Shown here piece by piece: positions 25,241 through 34,105 of a stretch of DNA of 64,000 nucleotides. A program made the position numbers and the translations under genes. The stretch covers positions 248,001 to 312,000 of the forward strand of contig NZ_NJDE01000001.1 of NCBI RefSeq assembly GCF_002205895.1, in the 5' to 3' direction. A model generated the notes under the pieces. It was not told where the DNA came from and did no database searches. It was given only the letters and a program-made list of their open reading frames with translations. The number at the start of each line of letters is the position of its first letter. Within the stretch, counting starts at the first letter, position 1. This stretch comes from Saccharibacillus sp. O23. GTDB lineage: Bacteria; Bacillota; Bacilli; Paenibacillales; Paenibacillaceae.

Positions 25241-26353
25241 TCAAACAACACTCCTACTCATACGATTCAAGCAAGCATTCATAAGGGGAGAAAGCAATTG
25301 ATTCGCCAGATATTCCGCCACTGGCACTGCTACTGCATCGCCCATTGCTTTGTAGCCATCGTTATATGATCCTGGAAGTTTATATTCATCCGGCGCTCCC
25401 ATCAAGCGAGCGATTTCTCGAGCGGTCAGAAGTCTTGTAGATAGCTTTCCATCTTTCTTCAAAACAAGCAATTGTCGACTGCTTCCACCTTGAGGTGTAC
25501 GCAGACACCCTGCGATATTATCAAATCTTAATTCCAAGGTTTGTTTTCCGTTTCTGGTTCTTTTATAACCCGGAGCGACATTAATGTCTTCGTTCAGCAG
25601 TCTATTCAAGTGTCTTTCGGGAATAAGCGCCAAGTTTTTGGCTGTTTTTTCTTCATCATCACAAGGAGCATCCCACTCTACAAGATCTTCTAACGTTTGC
25701 TCGCGAATTTCAGGAATCGGCAAATGCCACCAAATCCAATTCTCTAGGCCGATGGCTGCTGACTGGACAGCTTTTGAGTGCAACCAACTAGGTCCTGCTC
25801 CAATAAGCTTGGAAGGAACAGGCACACTTTCATGAACAGCAATAACAAAGATTCTTGGCCGTGACTGAGGAATAAACTGTACTGCGTCCAACAAAATTGC
25901 GCCAGCTTTGTAACCTCTTTCTACCAAAGCACGATGCAATACTTGATAATGTGTCCCTCCTTTGGCAGAGACCAAACCGACTACATTCTCTGCTACCAAA
26001 ATAGGAGGCTTTTCTTTCATTTCATCTAATACTCTAAGCCATTGCCAAACAAGTCCGCTTCGCTCTGCATGAATACCACCGGAAGCACCTGCCAATGACA
26101 AATCTTGACAAGGAAAGCTTGCCCAAGATAAGCTTGATTCTGGAATATCTCCACCTTTAACCAAATTAATATCTTTTAAATGGAAGCTTTCCATTCCATG
26201 ATTCGCTGTATATACCTCTGCTTTTTTCTTGCTGTTATCATTAGCCCAAACAACTTGAAAATGTTCTCTTAGAGCATACGATACAAGACCGCTGCCGGAA
26301 AAAAACTCGACAAACTCATACGGAGCTCGTCGCGTGGAAGACACGCTTTCCAT
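25241..26353 (-). CDS. C5-cytosine DNA methyltransferase
   Basis: The 370-aa protein has the C5-methyltransferase motifs in order: FFSGSGLVSYAL (motif I, residues 17-28), PCQ catalytic loop at 81-83, AENV at 121-124, QSRPRIFVIA near 163-172 and the terminal motifs RLLTAREIARLMG and GDAVAVPV. The ATG at 26353 follows TTGGAGGGG; the longer frame has no site. It protects DNA for, or acts with, the coupled DUF4928 protein. The moderate GC is lower than in the flanking Nudix gene, a sign of transfer. Confidence 0.9.
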   Translation of the reverse strand: MESVSSTRRAPYEFVEFFSGSGLVSYALREHFQVVWANDNSKKKAEVYTANHGMESFHLKDINLVKGGDIPESSLSWASFPCQDLSLAGASGGIHAERSGLVWQWLRVLDEMKEKPPILVAENVVGLVSAKGGTHYQVLHRALVERGYKAGAILLDAVQFIPQSRPRIFVIAVHESVPVPSKLIGAGPSWLHSKAVQSAAIGLENWIWWHLPIPEIREQTLEDLVEWDAPCDDEEKTAKNLALIPERHLNRLLNEDINVAPGYKRTRNGKQTLELRFDNIAGCLRTPQGGSSRQLLVLKKDGKLSTRLLTAREIARLMGAPDEYKLPGSYNDGYKAMGDAVAVPVAEYLANQLLSPLMNACLNRMSRSVV

Positions 26354-26401
26354 TAAGTACCCCTCCAAATTAAAGCAATGTTGAAGTACATTATAGAACA
26401 T

Positions 26402-27104
26402 TTGTTTCTTTTTCTCAAAGCAATTATTATCGACTTAATTCAAACTCCCCTTGTCTTGTCAAAATCTCATATTCTTGTTTTTTTCAAAAAACATGTGACT
26501 TAATAAAAACGACAATAATAAATCGTTACACTAGGAAGCAGGTTCTGTAATACTTAACTCCAACAAAACCTTCTGTCATTTCTTGACGTTACAGTTTGAT
26601 GAGTGCTGTAGCAACCATGACGAGCAAGGTTATTCAAAAGGCTTGCTTGCAAGCGATAGGCGTTCTGGATTGATTTCATCTGTTCCAATTCCTCACGAAT
26701 TCCATGAAACGAACATGCAAAATAATGAATTTCGGTCGAAACAACCATGACGAAACTCGTATGCGCTTCGGCTACTTATAGTCTAACCTAAACAGTTGAC
26801 CGATAAAGAATGACGCAAAGCTTGTGAGCTTTAAACGTAAACGAAGCTCTGAAAGATATTTACCGAGCCTTGCAGCATTTCCAGTATACTAAAGAGTAAG
26901 ACGTTATCTATGACCGAAAAGCGACTCGAAGTATGGTTGACACACTTCGAGTTTCATTCCATTTCTGCCATCAAACATCTGGCCAAAGCGATACGAACTC
27001 GAAAGACAGCATCATTGTGAATAATGTTTATAAAACTTTAAATACCTTGTTATGCAATATACGTTCGGAATATAACTGCATTTATTCTTTAGTTATTATC
27101 TAGT
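26402..27104. other. Long non-coding gap inside the island, no gene supported
   Basis: This 700-bp AT-rich stretch lies upstream of the methyltransferase start and downstream of the PLD-helicase stop. The only open frame of note (26554-26748 minus) lacks a ribosome binding site and resembles nothing known. No terminator, transposase fragment or direct repeat was recognised; it may be decayed sequence or hold promoters. Confidence 0.4.
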
Positions 27105-29546
27105 CTACGCCCGCCGCTCGAAATGCACATGCAGCCGATACTCGCAGATCTCCCGCGTCCATCGGTATAACAGCGCTTTGTCTTCCTCTGCCACATCGAA
27201 CGCCAATCGGAATTCTCCATCCGCAAATTCCACCTGACTGCCTTTCGCCCCAGCCCACTTGCTCATCGGCATGTCCGCGATCAGTTTCGCCACTTTCGTC
27301 TGCGTCTGCTCGTTCCAATCCCATAACCGCTTCGATTCCTTATCACTGAAGTCGATCCGCTTTCGGTACTCTTTTTCCGTCAAATAGCTGTGGAAAAAGG
27401 CTGCCGTCTCCTCCGCTGTCACCGGCTCGTTCCAATGCTCCGCGCCCCGTTCCAGCATGTACAGCAGCACGATCATCTTATAGCTCTTCGCCATAGCCGT
27501 CTTCTCGACATCTCGCAGCCAAGCTTCATAGCGTTCGTACACCTGCTGTTCCCGCTCGCTCATCATCTCGGCCCAACTCAAGAAACCGACATACGAACCG
27601 AATTCGTCGCGGTAAGCTTTGCTGATCGACCGTCCCTGCAAATGCAGTTCAAGATACGTCGGAATACGGCCAAGCTCGCTTTTCAGATCCAAGAAATCGC
27701 GATGCAGCTTCTCCCGAAGCGGCGCGCGTTTGCGACCCATCTCTTCGAGCAAGTTGACGACCGCCGTCTCCAATTGGATCGAGCAGCTATCGGGCAGATT
27801 CTCGATGGCGGTCAAACGTTCCTTCTTCGCGCCCTCATCACCCATACCGAACGGATCGACAAACAAACTCAATTTCACGTCCGCATTCCGGTAGTTGCCG
27901 ATCAGGTCGATAATCACGCAGTGCGACTTACCTTCCGCCAGACGAAGCCCACGACCCACCTGCTGCGTGAATACGGTCAGCGAATCCGTCGGCCGCACGA
28001 ACAGCAGCGTATCCACGCTCGGAATGTCCGTCCCTTCATTGAACAGATCGACGGTAAACAGAATCTCCAGCTCGGCTGCATCCAATCTGCGGATCGCTTC
28101 TTCCCGGCTCATTTCCCGAGTACGCGAATGCAGACTAAGCGCCGACACGCCGCGAGCACGGAAATAATTCGCCAGATAATCCGTCTGCTGAATAGATGAA
28201 CAGAATGCGAGCGTGCGCGTCTGTTTTCTCGCCGTCCATGCCTCATACACACGTTCTGCGTACTCTTCCCGTAGCTGTGCCGCGAGCAGCTGCTCTTCGT
28301 CGTAATGCCCACCGAGCCAGCGTATGCCCGAATAGTCCGTCTCGTCATGCACTCCGTAATACTGGAAAGGCGCCAGCCATTCCCGCCGAATAGCCTCGAT
28401 AAAATGAATCCGGTACGCCACGTTCCCGCCGCACAGCGCATACACGTCCTGGCCGTCCATCCGATCCGGCGTTGCTGTGATTCCGAGCATAAACTGCGGC
28501 CTGAAATACTCGATCACCGACTGATACGATCTCGCCGCCGCATGGTGAAATTCGTCGATAACGATCAGGTCGAAAGCATCCGGTGCAAAGCGCTCGCGGT
28601 GCTTTTTCATCCCCAGCGTATAGATCGAAGCAAACACGCAGTCCGCATCGGCGTCTTTGATCTGTCCGTTATAGAGACCGTGAGTGCGATCGGGAAGAAC
28701 ATGCCGGAACGACCGCGCCGCCTGATGCAGAATCTCTTCGCGATGCGCGACGAACAGCACTCTTTGATACTTTCTTGCCAAAAAAGCAGCCAGATACGTC
28801 TTCCCGAGTCCCGTCGCCATGACGACCATCGCGCGGTCATACTCTTCCTCGATCGTCGCTTCCAACGCGTCGAGAGCCATTTCTTGAGCCGGCCTCGGCT
28901 GGATAACAGCGTCGCTCTTCTCTTCTTCCGCAGCCGCTTCGACTTCCGGTTCCCCGACTTCGACCTCCGCCTGCTCCATCTCGATCACCTGACGCTGCAA
29001 TTCCGGATTCTTGCGATGGTTGAGCAGGTATTCTTCCTCATACAGCGCGATCGAATCCTCAGTCAGCGGCAGCGTCGCTTCATGATACAGATTCTCCATG
29101 AACTGATCCATCGCGTTCTGGAATGTATACGGCTCCGCCTGCGCGTTCATCGCCAGATTCCATTCATACCCCGTCTTCAGTGCCGAAAACGAAAAATTGG
29201 AAGAGCCGACGATCAGCAGCCCTTCCCCGTTTTCATAGTCGAACAGATACGCTTTGGGATGAAAAGACGTCCCCATGCTCCGCCACAACCGCGCTTCCAA
29301 ACGAGGGTCGATCGCCAGCAGCTTACGCAGTCCCTCCGGCTGAGTGATGTACAGATAATCCCCCGCCAGCATCTTCACCTCGGCCCCTCGATCCAGCGCC
29401 TTTTTCAGTTGCGGAGCCAGCAGATTGACGCCGGACTGCATAAGAAAAGACGTCATGATGTAGATCCCCGACGCGTTCTGCATCCCCGCAATCAGCTCAT
29501 CCGCCAGATTGCGCGTGATGAGCTTGACGTTAAGATTCGTGGACAT
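27105..29546 (-). CDS. PLD nuclease-SF2 helicase fusion
   Basis: The protein (about 813 aa) starts with a phospholipase-D-like nuclease half: HPKAYLFD (HxK...D) near residue 97 and GSSNFSFSAL. It continues as an SF2 helicase: MATGLGKTYLAAF, DEFHHA, ITATPDRMD, then FTQQVGRGLRL, and a C-terminal accessory region. Such PLD-helicase fusions occur in defence islands and resemble DrmC-plus-helicase or type III res-like proteins, but no DISARM or type I partners are present. The ATG overlaps the MazG-like gene end by about 17 bases. GC is native-like, unlike the block to its right. Confidence 0.85.
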   Translation of the reverse strand: MSTNLNVKLITRNLADELIAGMQNASGIYIMTSFLMQSGVNLLAPQLKKALDRGAEVKMLAGDYLYITQPEGLRKLLAIDPRLEARLWRSMGTSFHPKAYLFDYENGEGLLIVGSSNFSFSALKTGYEWNLAMNAQAEPYTFQNAMDQFMENLYHEATLPLTEDSIALYEEEYLLNHRKNPELQRQVIEMEQAEVEVGEPEVEAAAEEEKSDAVIQPRPAQEMALDALEATIEEEYDRAMVVMATGLGKTYLAAFLARKYQRVLFVAHREEILHQAARSFRHVLPDRTHGLYNGQIKDADADCVFASIYTLGMKKHRERFAPDAFDLIVIDEFHHAAARSYQSVIEYFRPQFMLGITATPDRMDGQDVYALCGGNVAYRIHFIEAIRREWLAPFQYYGVHDETDYSGIRWLGGHYDEEQLLAAQLREEYAERVYEAWTARKQTRTLAFCSSIQQTDYLANYFRARGVSALSLHSRTREMSREEAIRRLDAAELEILFTVDLFNEGTDIPSVDTLLFVRPTDSLTVFTQQVGRGLRLAEGKSHCVIIDLIGNYRNADVKLSLFVDPFGMGDEGAKKERLTAIENLPDSCSIQLETAVVNLLEEMGRKRAPLREKLHRDFLDLKSELGRIPTYLELHLQGRSISKAYRDEFGSYVGFLSWAEMMSEREQQVYERYEAWLRDVEKTAMAKSYKMIVLLYMLERGAEHWNEPVTAEETAAFFHSYLTEKEYRKRIDFSDKESKRLWDWNEQTQTKVAKLIADMPMSKWAGAKGSQVEFADGEFRLAFDVAEEDKALLYRWTREICEYRLHVHFERRA

Positions 29547-29856
29547 CAATCAGGTAAATCCGCTGGTCGAAACCGCCGCGCTTGGCGGCTTTGTCGGCGC
29601 GGATCTGCTCCAGTCTCTCGGGATCTGCGCCGTGCGTGACCGCGAGCGCGCGGATCACTTCGAGCATATCGGCGAGTTCTTCCAGCGCGTCCACGTCGGA
29701 GGAAGCGGCGAAGTATTCGTCGGCTTCCTCGCGGAGTTTGGTGCGGAGCTCGGTTGCGTATTCGGCTTCATCCAAGATGCGGGTATTGGAGGATTTGCCG
29801 GTGGATGTGATGATATTAGGGATGAAGTCGCGGATTAGTTTGTTGTGGGTAAGCAT
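29530..29856 (-). CDS. MazG-like phosphoribosyl-ATP pyrophosphohydrolase-type protein
   Basis: The 108-aa product has the all-alpha NTP-PPase pattern: KLIRDFIPNII then LREEADEYFAASSDVDALEELADMLEVI, with the EExxE...ExxD metal-binding set. MazG-like enzymes hydrolyse NTPs to NMPs and pyrophosphate; in defence settings nucleotide depletion is a known theme. Its 3' end overlaps the helicase start, so the two are coupled. GC is native-like. Confidence 0.85.
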   Translation of the reverse strand: MLTHNKLIRDFIPNIITSTGKSSNTRILDEAEYATELRTKLREEADEYFAASSDVDALEELADMLEVIRALAVTHGADPERLEQIRADKAAKRGGFDQRIYLIDVHES

Positions 29857-29887
29857 CCTAAAGTCCTCTCGATATTCATTTAAAGTA

Positions 29888-31288
29888 CTATACTACAACT
29901 GGATCATAACAACTCTTATTTAATTCATCGACTAAAAAGTGACGATCACCGTAAGTAAGTACAGTCAACACTTCCATTGCGCGTGACATACCTACATAAA
30001 TCAAACGCCGCTCTATATCCCAATCAAAGTCATCTCCTAAACGCTCCCCACTTGCAGGATCAATAGCGTTTGCAATAATAACATACTTGAATTCTAGTCC
30101 TTTAGCAGTATGCAACGTAGTAAGCTTAATTCCTGGTTCGGAATGTATGTTTGTATTATCAGATTCGTTTGAGGAATTAATAACTTTGTATCCTATTTCA
30201 AAATCTTTAAATAGTCGTTCGATCCTTCTTTGCTTTTTATTATAACGCGATAAAACTCCAATTGTGGCTTTAGGGTCAAACTGAGTAATCAACTTAACAG
30301 TTTCGATTAATACCTTATCGTGAGCTTCTACATTTTTAGTAAAAAAGATTTTAGGTTTTGCTCCATTTTTTGATGGCAAGGCAGGACGAGTAAATTCTTC
30401 ATCTTTAGAAATCTCATCTTTTTCCTGAATGCTGTATGCAAGTTCCATAATTTGTTTTGTTGAACGATAGGATTGTCGCAGTACTTTAGTACGGCCACCT
30501 TTAATATTCAAGCCAACGCTTTCCCAAGTAAATGAAGTAGTGAAAATTTTTTGTCCTTTATCCGCTCCAACTATACAAGATTTACGAGCAATATGACAAA
30601 GAGTAGTAATATTAACTTTAGTTAAATCTTGAGCTTCATCGATAAAAATATGATCAAACTTTGATTTCTCTTTAATTTTATCAAGATTGCGTGACATTAA
30701 AAGTCCAACATCATGATAATCGAGTTTAGAGCCTAATAGTTCTTGATACTTTTCGAAAATCTGAAACATAACTTTTTTATCAATTGCAGAAAGCCTTACT
30801 TTGCCTCCGCGCCCTTTTCTGGGAGCTTTATCGTAATCTTTAAACTCACATAAATCACATCCTTTTATCCATCCAATTTCCGTTTCTATGAACTCAATCA
30901 AGTGCTTGTTATCAACAAATCGATGCCCTTTATTATTTTCAGCAATCAATTTAATAGCTTCTTCTAATTTATGTCTTCGCTTTTGCTCAATCTGCGGCCT
31001 TTTTTCAAATGTTAGATAATAGTTTCTCAGTGCCCAAGAATGAAAAGTGTTTATGATTATGTTATCCAGTTTTTTTTCTCTAATTTGGCTCTCTAAGAAG
31101 ATAGAAAGTGGTTTTCCATAAGTGAATATTGCAATTGAATCATTTGGATTCTTAGTTGCAACATCACAAGCCTTCTCCAATAGCATTAATGTCTTTCCAC
31201 TTCCTGCTATTCCACGAATCAACAATTGACTCCCTTCATACTTGATTATTTCTTTTTGTTCATTAGAGTAAACGATTTTTTTTGCCAC
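29888..31288 (-). CDS. UvrD-like SF1 helicase, short
   Basis: The 466-aa protein has SF1A helicase motifs: IRGIAGSGKTLML (Walker A), FIDEAQDLTK (Walker B), GADKGQKIF, RQSYRSTKQI, LTTLHTAKGLEF and RRLIYVGMSRA. It lacks 1B/2B extensions usual in UvrD and any nuclease domain. The GTG start follows the 63-aa gene stop directly, with GGGGAGG seven bases upstream. It is the last gene of an AT-rich operon with the AddB-like protein and the NERD-UvrD helicase, so a joint DNA-processing complex is likely. Confidence 0.85.
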   Translation of the reverse strand: MAKKIVYSNEQKEIIKYEGSQLLIRGIAGSGKTLMLLEKACDVATKNPNDSIAIFTYGKPLSIFLESQIREKKLDNIIINTFHSWALRNYYLTFEKRPQIEQKRRHKLEEAIKLIAENNKGHRFVDNKHLIEFIETEIGWIKGCDLCEFKDYDKAPRKGRGGKVRLSAIDKKVMFQIFEKYQELLGSKLDYHDVGLLMSRNLDKIKEKSKFDHIFIDEAQDLTKVNITTLCHIARKSCIVGADKGQKIFTTSFTWESVGLNIKGGRTKVLRQSYRSTKQIMELAYSIQEKDEISKDEEFTRPALPSKNGAKPKIFFTKNVEAHDKVLIETVKLITQFDPKATIGVLSRYNKKQRRIERLFKDFEIGYKVINSSNESDNTNIHSEPGIKLTTLHTAKGLEFKYVIIANAIDPASGERLGDDFDWDIERRLIYVGMSRAMEVLTVLTYGDRHFLVDELNKSCYDPVVV

Positions 31289-31480
31289 TTATAATCCTCC
31301 CCAAAAGTCATTATCATTTGTAAGTTCTAATGACTTATCAATATGATCTTTATGCTTAGAAGCTTCCTGAACATCTTGAAACATTGCACTTTTAACTAAA
31401 TTCAAATCTACTTTAGGCTGTACTTCCTCCCTTACGGAATACCAAGCAGCACTTATCTTGTTCCAAAACTTAAGGTTCAT
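31289..31480 (-). CDS. 63-aa protein coupled between the AddB-like and UvrD genes
   Basis: The start codon overlaps the AddB-like stop (TAATG) and its stop directly precedes the UvrD GTG, so it is translationally coupled on both sides. The product (MNLKFWNKISAAWYSVREEV... ending NDNDFWGGL) has an amphipathic helical N-terminus, an acidic centre and two Trp residues at its ends. No family recognised. Tight coupling suggests a structural or adaptor subunit of the helicase complex. Confidence 0.7.
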   Translation of the reverse strand: MNLKFWNKISAAWYSVREEVQPKVDLNLVKSAMFQDVQEASKHKDHIDKSLELTNDNDFWGGL

Positions 31481-34092
31481 TACGGTTCACTTCCTTTAGC
31501 AAGATCAATAGCATAGACAGCGTCAATACAGTAATTTACATGTGGACAAAAACGACAATTATATCCACTCTTAGAAACCATAGAAGGTGAATCCGATGTT
31601 TTTATTTCTTCAATGATTTCACGAAAAGAATTATTAGCGTTATTAATTAAATTTTCTCTATCTTGATTCTTCAATCCAGGAAATTGAAACTTTTTTCTTG
31701 TATTTGAATAATAATAATTCTCATTTACTTTTCTTAAAGGTTCTAAATTAGTAGCCCTATATTCAAAAGTTTTTTTTACAGAGATGTACTTTTTAAAATC
31801 GTTCCATTGAGGGAATAGAGGACTTACTTCTTTCAAAACAGTAGAGAAGCTTTCTTTAGAAGCATTTCTTGCTACTTGAACAATAAATGAAAATAAAAAT
31901 TGATGCATAAAGTCCTCTGAAAAAGTTGAATATTCATCTACTACGTACCCATAGTAAAAACGCTTAGGACAAAGTTCATACTCGACTAAGTAGTCTTTAA
32001 AAGTTAGGTCATCGTAAATGGATTCCATTTCTTCTGCTGAACTATTCTTCATTTCAAACTTAAACGGTAAATAGGTTTGATTATCTTTCTTAGAAAAAGG
32101 GCTATATTCAACTATATTTAGGCCCATTTGTTTAACGTATAACGCTGGTTGTAACTCAGTTAATTCCAGAAAATTTTTGATCCAAGACAAGTTCAACGTT
32201 TGAGAAGGTAAGTTCAATGTTATAAAAAATAAGTAACGTGAAATTAATTTATTTGAACGATTCCGTATGGCTTGAAGTTGTAAAGGAAGATTATACTCAC
32301 ACAATTTTTCGAAAGTTTCTAACTGTAAAGGCCAAGGAACATCTTTCGCCCCTAATGGAAGTGAATTCTCATCCAGACCTGTCAAATAAATATCTCGCTC
32401 GCTTGTTTTAAACATTTCTCCATCAACTTCGATAAAGCCACTGATGTAACTTTCATCCTCCTCATTTAACTTGCCACTTAAGTAAAAGTGCAGAGCAGTT
32501 TGTAGATCATCATATAAAAACTCAGAATCATCATTAATTTGTTTTAATTTTCCTTCTAATTCTTCAATTATCTTTCTCTCATCATCTTCAGCAATCAATT
32601 CAATATTCTTTTTTTTGCTCTCTAGGATAATTCTAAGTTGTTCGAAATGAAGGCTAATAGTACCTGAGCTTGATTTCGCAAATAACTTTTCAGCTATTTC
32701 TTTAATATGTTGAATAAAAACTCTTATTTGTTTGACACGGTGTAGAGGAATAGAAAAATGACTAATTCTAGAGAAAGGACTACGCATACTACGTATAACA
32801 CGGTTCTCTACATCTACTGGAAAAGTTTTTTCCAAAACCTTTCCATACTCAATAAGTTGATCTAAACGAAGAATCCAACTATCGATCGTCTCGCAATCTT
32901 GCATGAAGGAGAGTATTTGACGCAAATCGTAGGTGTATTCTTGTGCATTCTCTTTCATACTTTCATCTGCCAACCATCCAGAAGAAAATAATTCTAAAAC
33001 TATTTCTTCAGTCAATTTCCCATTGCTTAATTGGTTTATATTCACTAAGAAACGACCTACTGGATAGGATAAAAAATTCCTCTTTTTTTTGTTTAATTCA
33101 GGGTAATAAGAAATAAGCAGCTCATTCAGTTGGTCTGCGTTCGGCGATATTAATGTAATTTCATGAGTCTTATCAGTATTTTTTTTCATTTCTCTGTTAA
33201 TTGGATATGCCGGTAAAACAACATCTTGTAAAAAATCAAAAAACGAATTATATGATTTAATATCCATTTTCTCAAAGCCTTCTGTCTGAGCAAAACTATC
33301 ATATGCTGCTAGAAAGTTATGTGCATTTTTAGTAGTAGAACTCTTTTCTGTAAATTCGTATACCCAATTTTCTGGAGAAGGCCACCCGAATCGCTCATTA
33401 ACAAATGCTTTAATAAAGTCAAAAGTGTCTGAATAGCGACCATCATAATAATGGAAAAAGGTGATTTTTACGTTCGACCTTCTTAAAATAGACAAAAAAA
33501 CTTGCTGCTCTGGTGTCACAAAATAAAACCCATGTAATATAATATGCAGCTCCTTCTTTAAACTCACATCAGAACCATATAAGTTACTAATAGCTGTCTG
33601 TATTTTGTTTATAGGAATTTTTTTTTGAAGAGCTTTGTGATGTTGCTGAGTCGCTGTATCTCCGTTAATAAATGTTTGCCAAATCCTCAGGAATAACTCT
33701 TCCTTTTCAGTAATAGCTTTATCTTTTGATACCTGTTCTAAACTGCTAATTGAAACATCTGATTCTACAAAAAAACGGATACTTTCAAGAAGGCTTATGG
33801 TATTTGAATGAAAAGCATGTTTTAAATTAAGCTTCACATGCTCAAGTTCAGAAATGATTTTTGATAGTCGTAAGTACTGCTGAAAGGTAGTTTCGGATTT
33901 GTACCAATCTACATATAATGCTTTCATAAATTGACGAAATGAGTAGACGTGCTTTAATTCTTCATAACATTCTCTTATTCCATTTTTCTGATTGTTTGTT
34001 GCACAAATATGAATTGCTTCTGTAAATGACGGATATAGAACATGATTTCTCCAATCCTTAGGCTCTGAATAAGTGTATACTTCGCTAATCAT
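31480..34092 (-). CDS. AddB-like helicase-nuclease subunit with a degenerate nuclease region
   Basis: The 870-aa protein matches inactive helicase subunits of the AddB/PD-(D/E)XK_1 type. Its C-terminus keeps the four iron-sulfur Cys pattern, Cys708 (ELCPKRFYYGY), then Cys846, Cys849 and Cys855 (CRFCPHVNYC). However only 137 residues lie between the first and second Cys and no GxxDR...D.K nuclease motif is visible, so nuclease activity is doubtful. ATG at 34092 is preferred over 34125 because AGAGGAG precedes it. It lies between NERD-UvrD and the 63-aa gene in one operon. Confidence 0.75.
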   Translation of the reverse strand: MISEVYTYSEPKDWRNHVLYPSFTEAIHICATNNQKNGIRECYEELKHVYSFRQFMKALYVDWYKSETTFQQYLRLSKIISELEHVKLNLKHAFHSNTISLLESIRFFVESDVSISSLEQVSKDKAITEKEELFLRIWQTFINGDTATQQHHKALQKKIPINKIQTAISNLYGSDVSLKKELHIILHGFYFVTPEQQVFLSILRRSNVKITFFHYYDGRYSDTFDFIKAFVNERFGWPSPENWVYEFTEKSSTTKNAHNFLAAYDSFAQTEGFEKMDIKSYNSFFDFLQDVVLPAYPINREMKKNTDKTHEITLISPNADQLNELLISYYPELNKKKRNFLSYPVGRFLVNINQLSNGKLTEEIVLELFSSGWLADESMKENAQEYTYDLRQILSFMQDCETIDSWILRLDQLIEYGKVLEKTFPVDVENRVIRSMRSPFSRISHFSIPLHRVKQIRVFIQHIKEIAEKLFAKSSSGTISLHFEQLRIILESKKKNIELIAEDDERKIIEELEGKLKQINDDSEFLYDDLQTALHFYLSGKLNEEDESYISGFIEVDGEMFKTSERDIYLTGLDENSLPLGAKDVPWPLQLETFEKLCEYNLPLQLQAIRNRSNKLISRYLFFITLNLPSQTLNLSWIKNFLELTELQPALYVKQMGLNIVEYSPFSKKDNQTYLPFKFEMKNSSAEEMESIYDDLTFKDYLVEYELCPKRFYYGYVVDEYSTFSEDFMHQFLFSFIVQVARNASKESFSTVLKEVSPLFPQWNDFKKYISVKKTFEYRATNLEPLRKVNENYYYSNTRKKFQFPGLKNQDRENLINNANNSFREIIEEIKTSDSPSMVSKSGYNCRFCPHVNYCIDAVYAIDLAKGSEP

Positions 34093-34105
34093 CTTTTTTC
34101 TCCTC

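Noticed and set aside
26554-26748. 64-aa open reading frame in the island gap
   Set aside because: No ribosome binding site, no recognisable composition or family, and it ends in an apparently random C-terminus.
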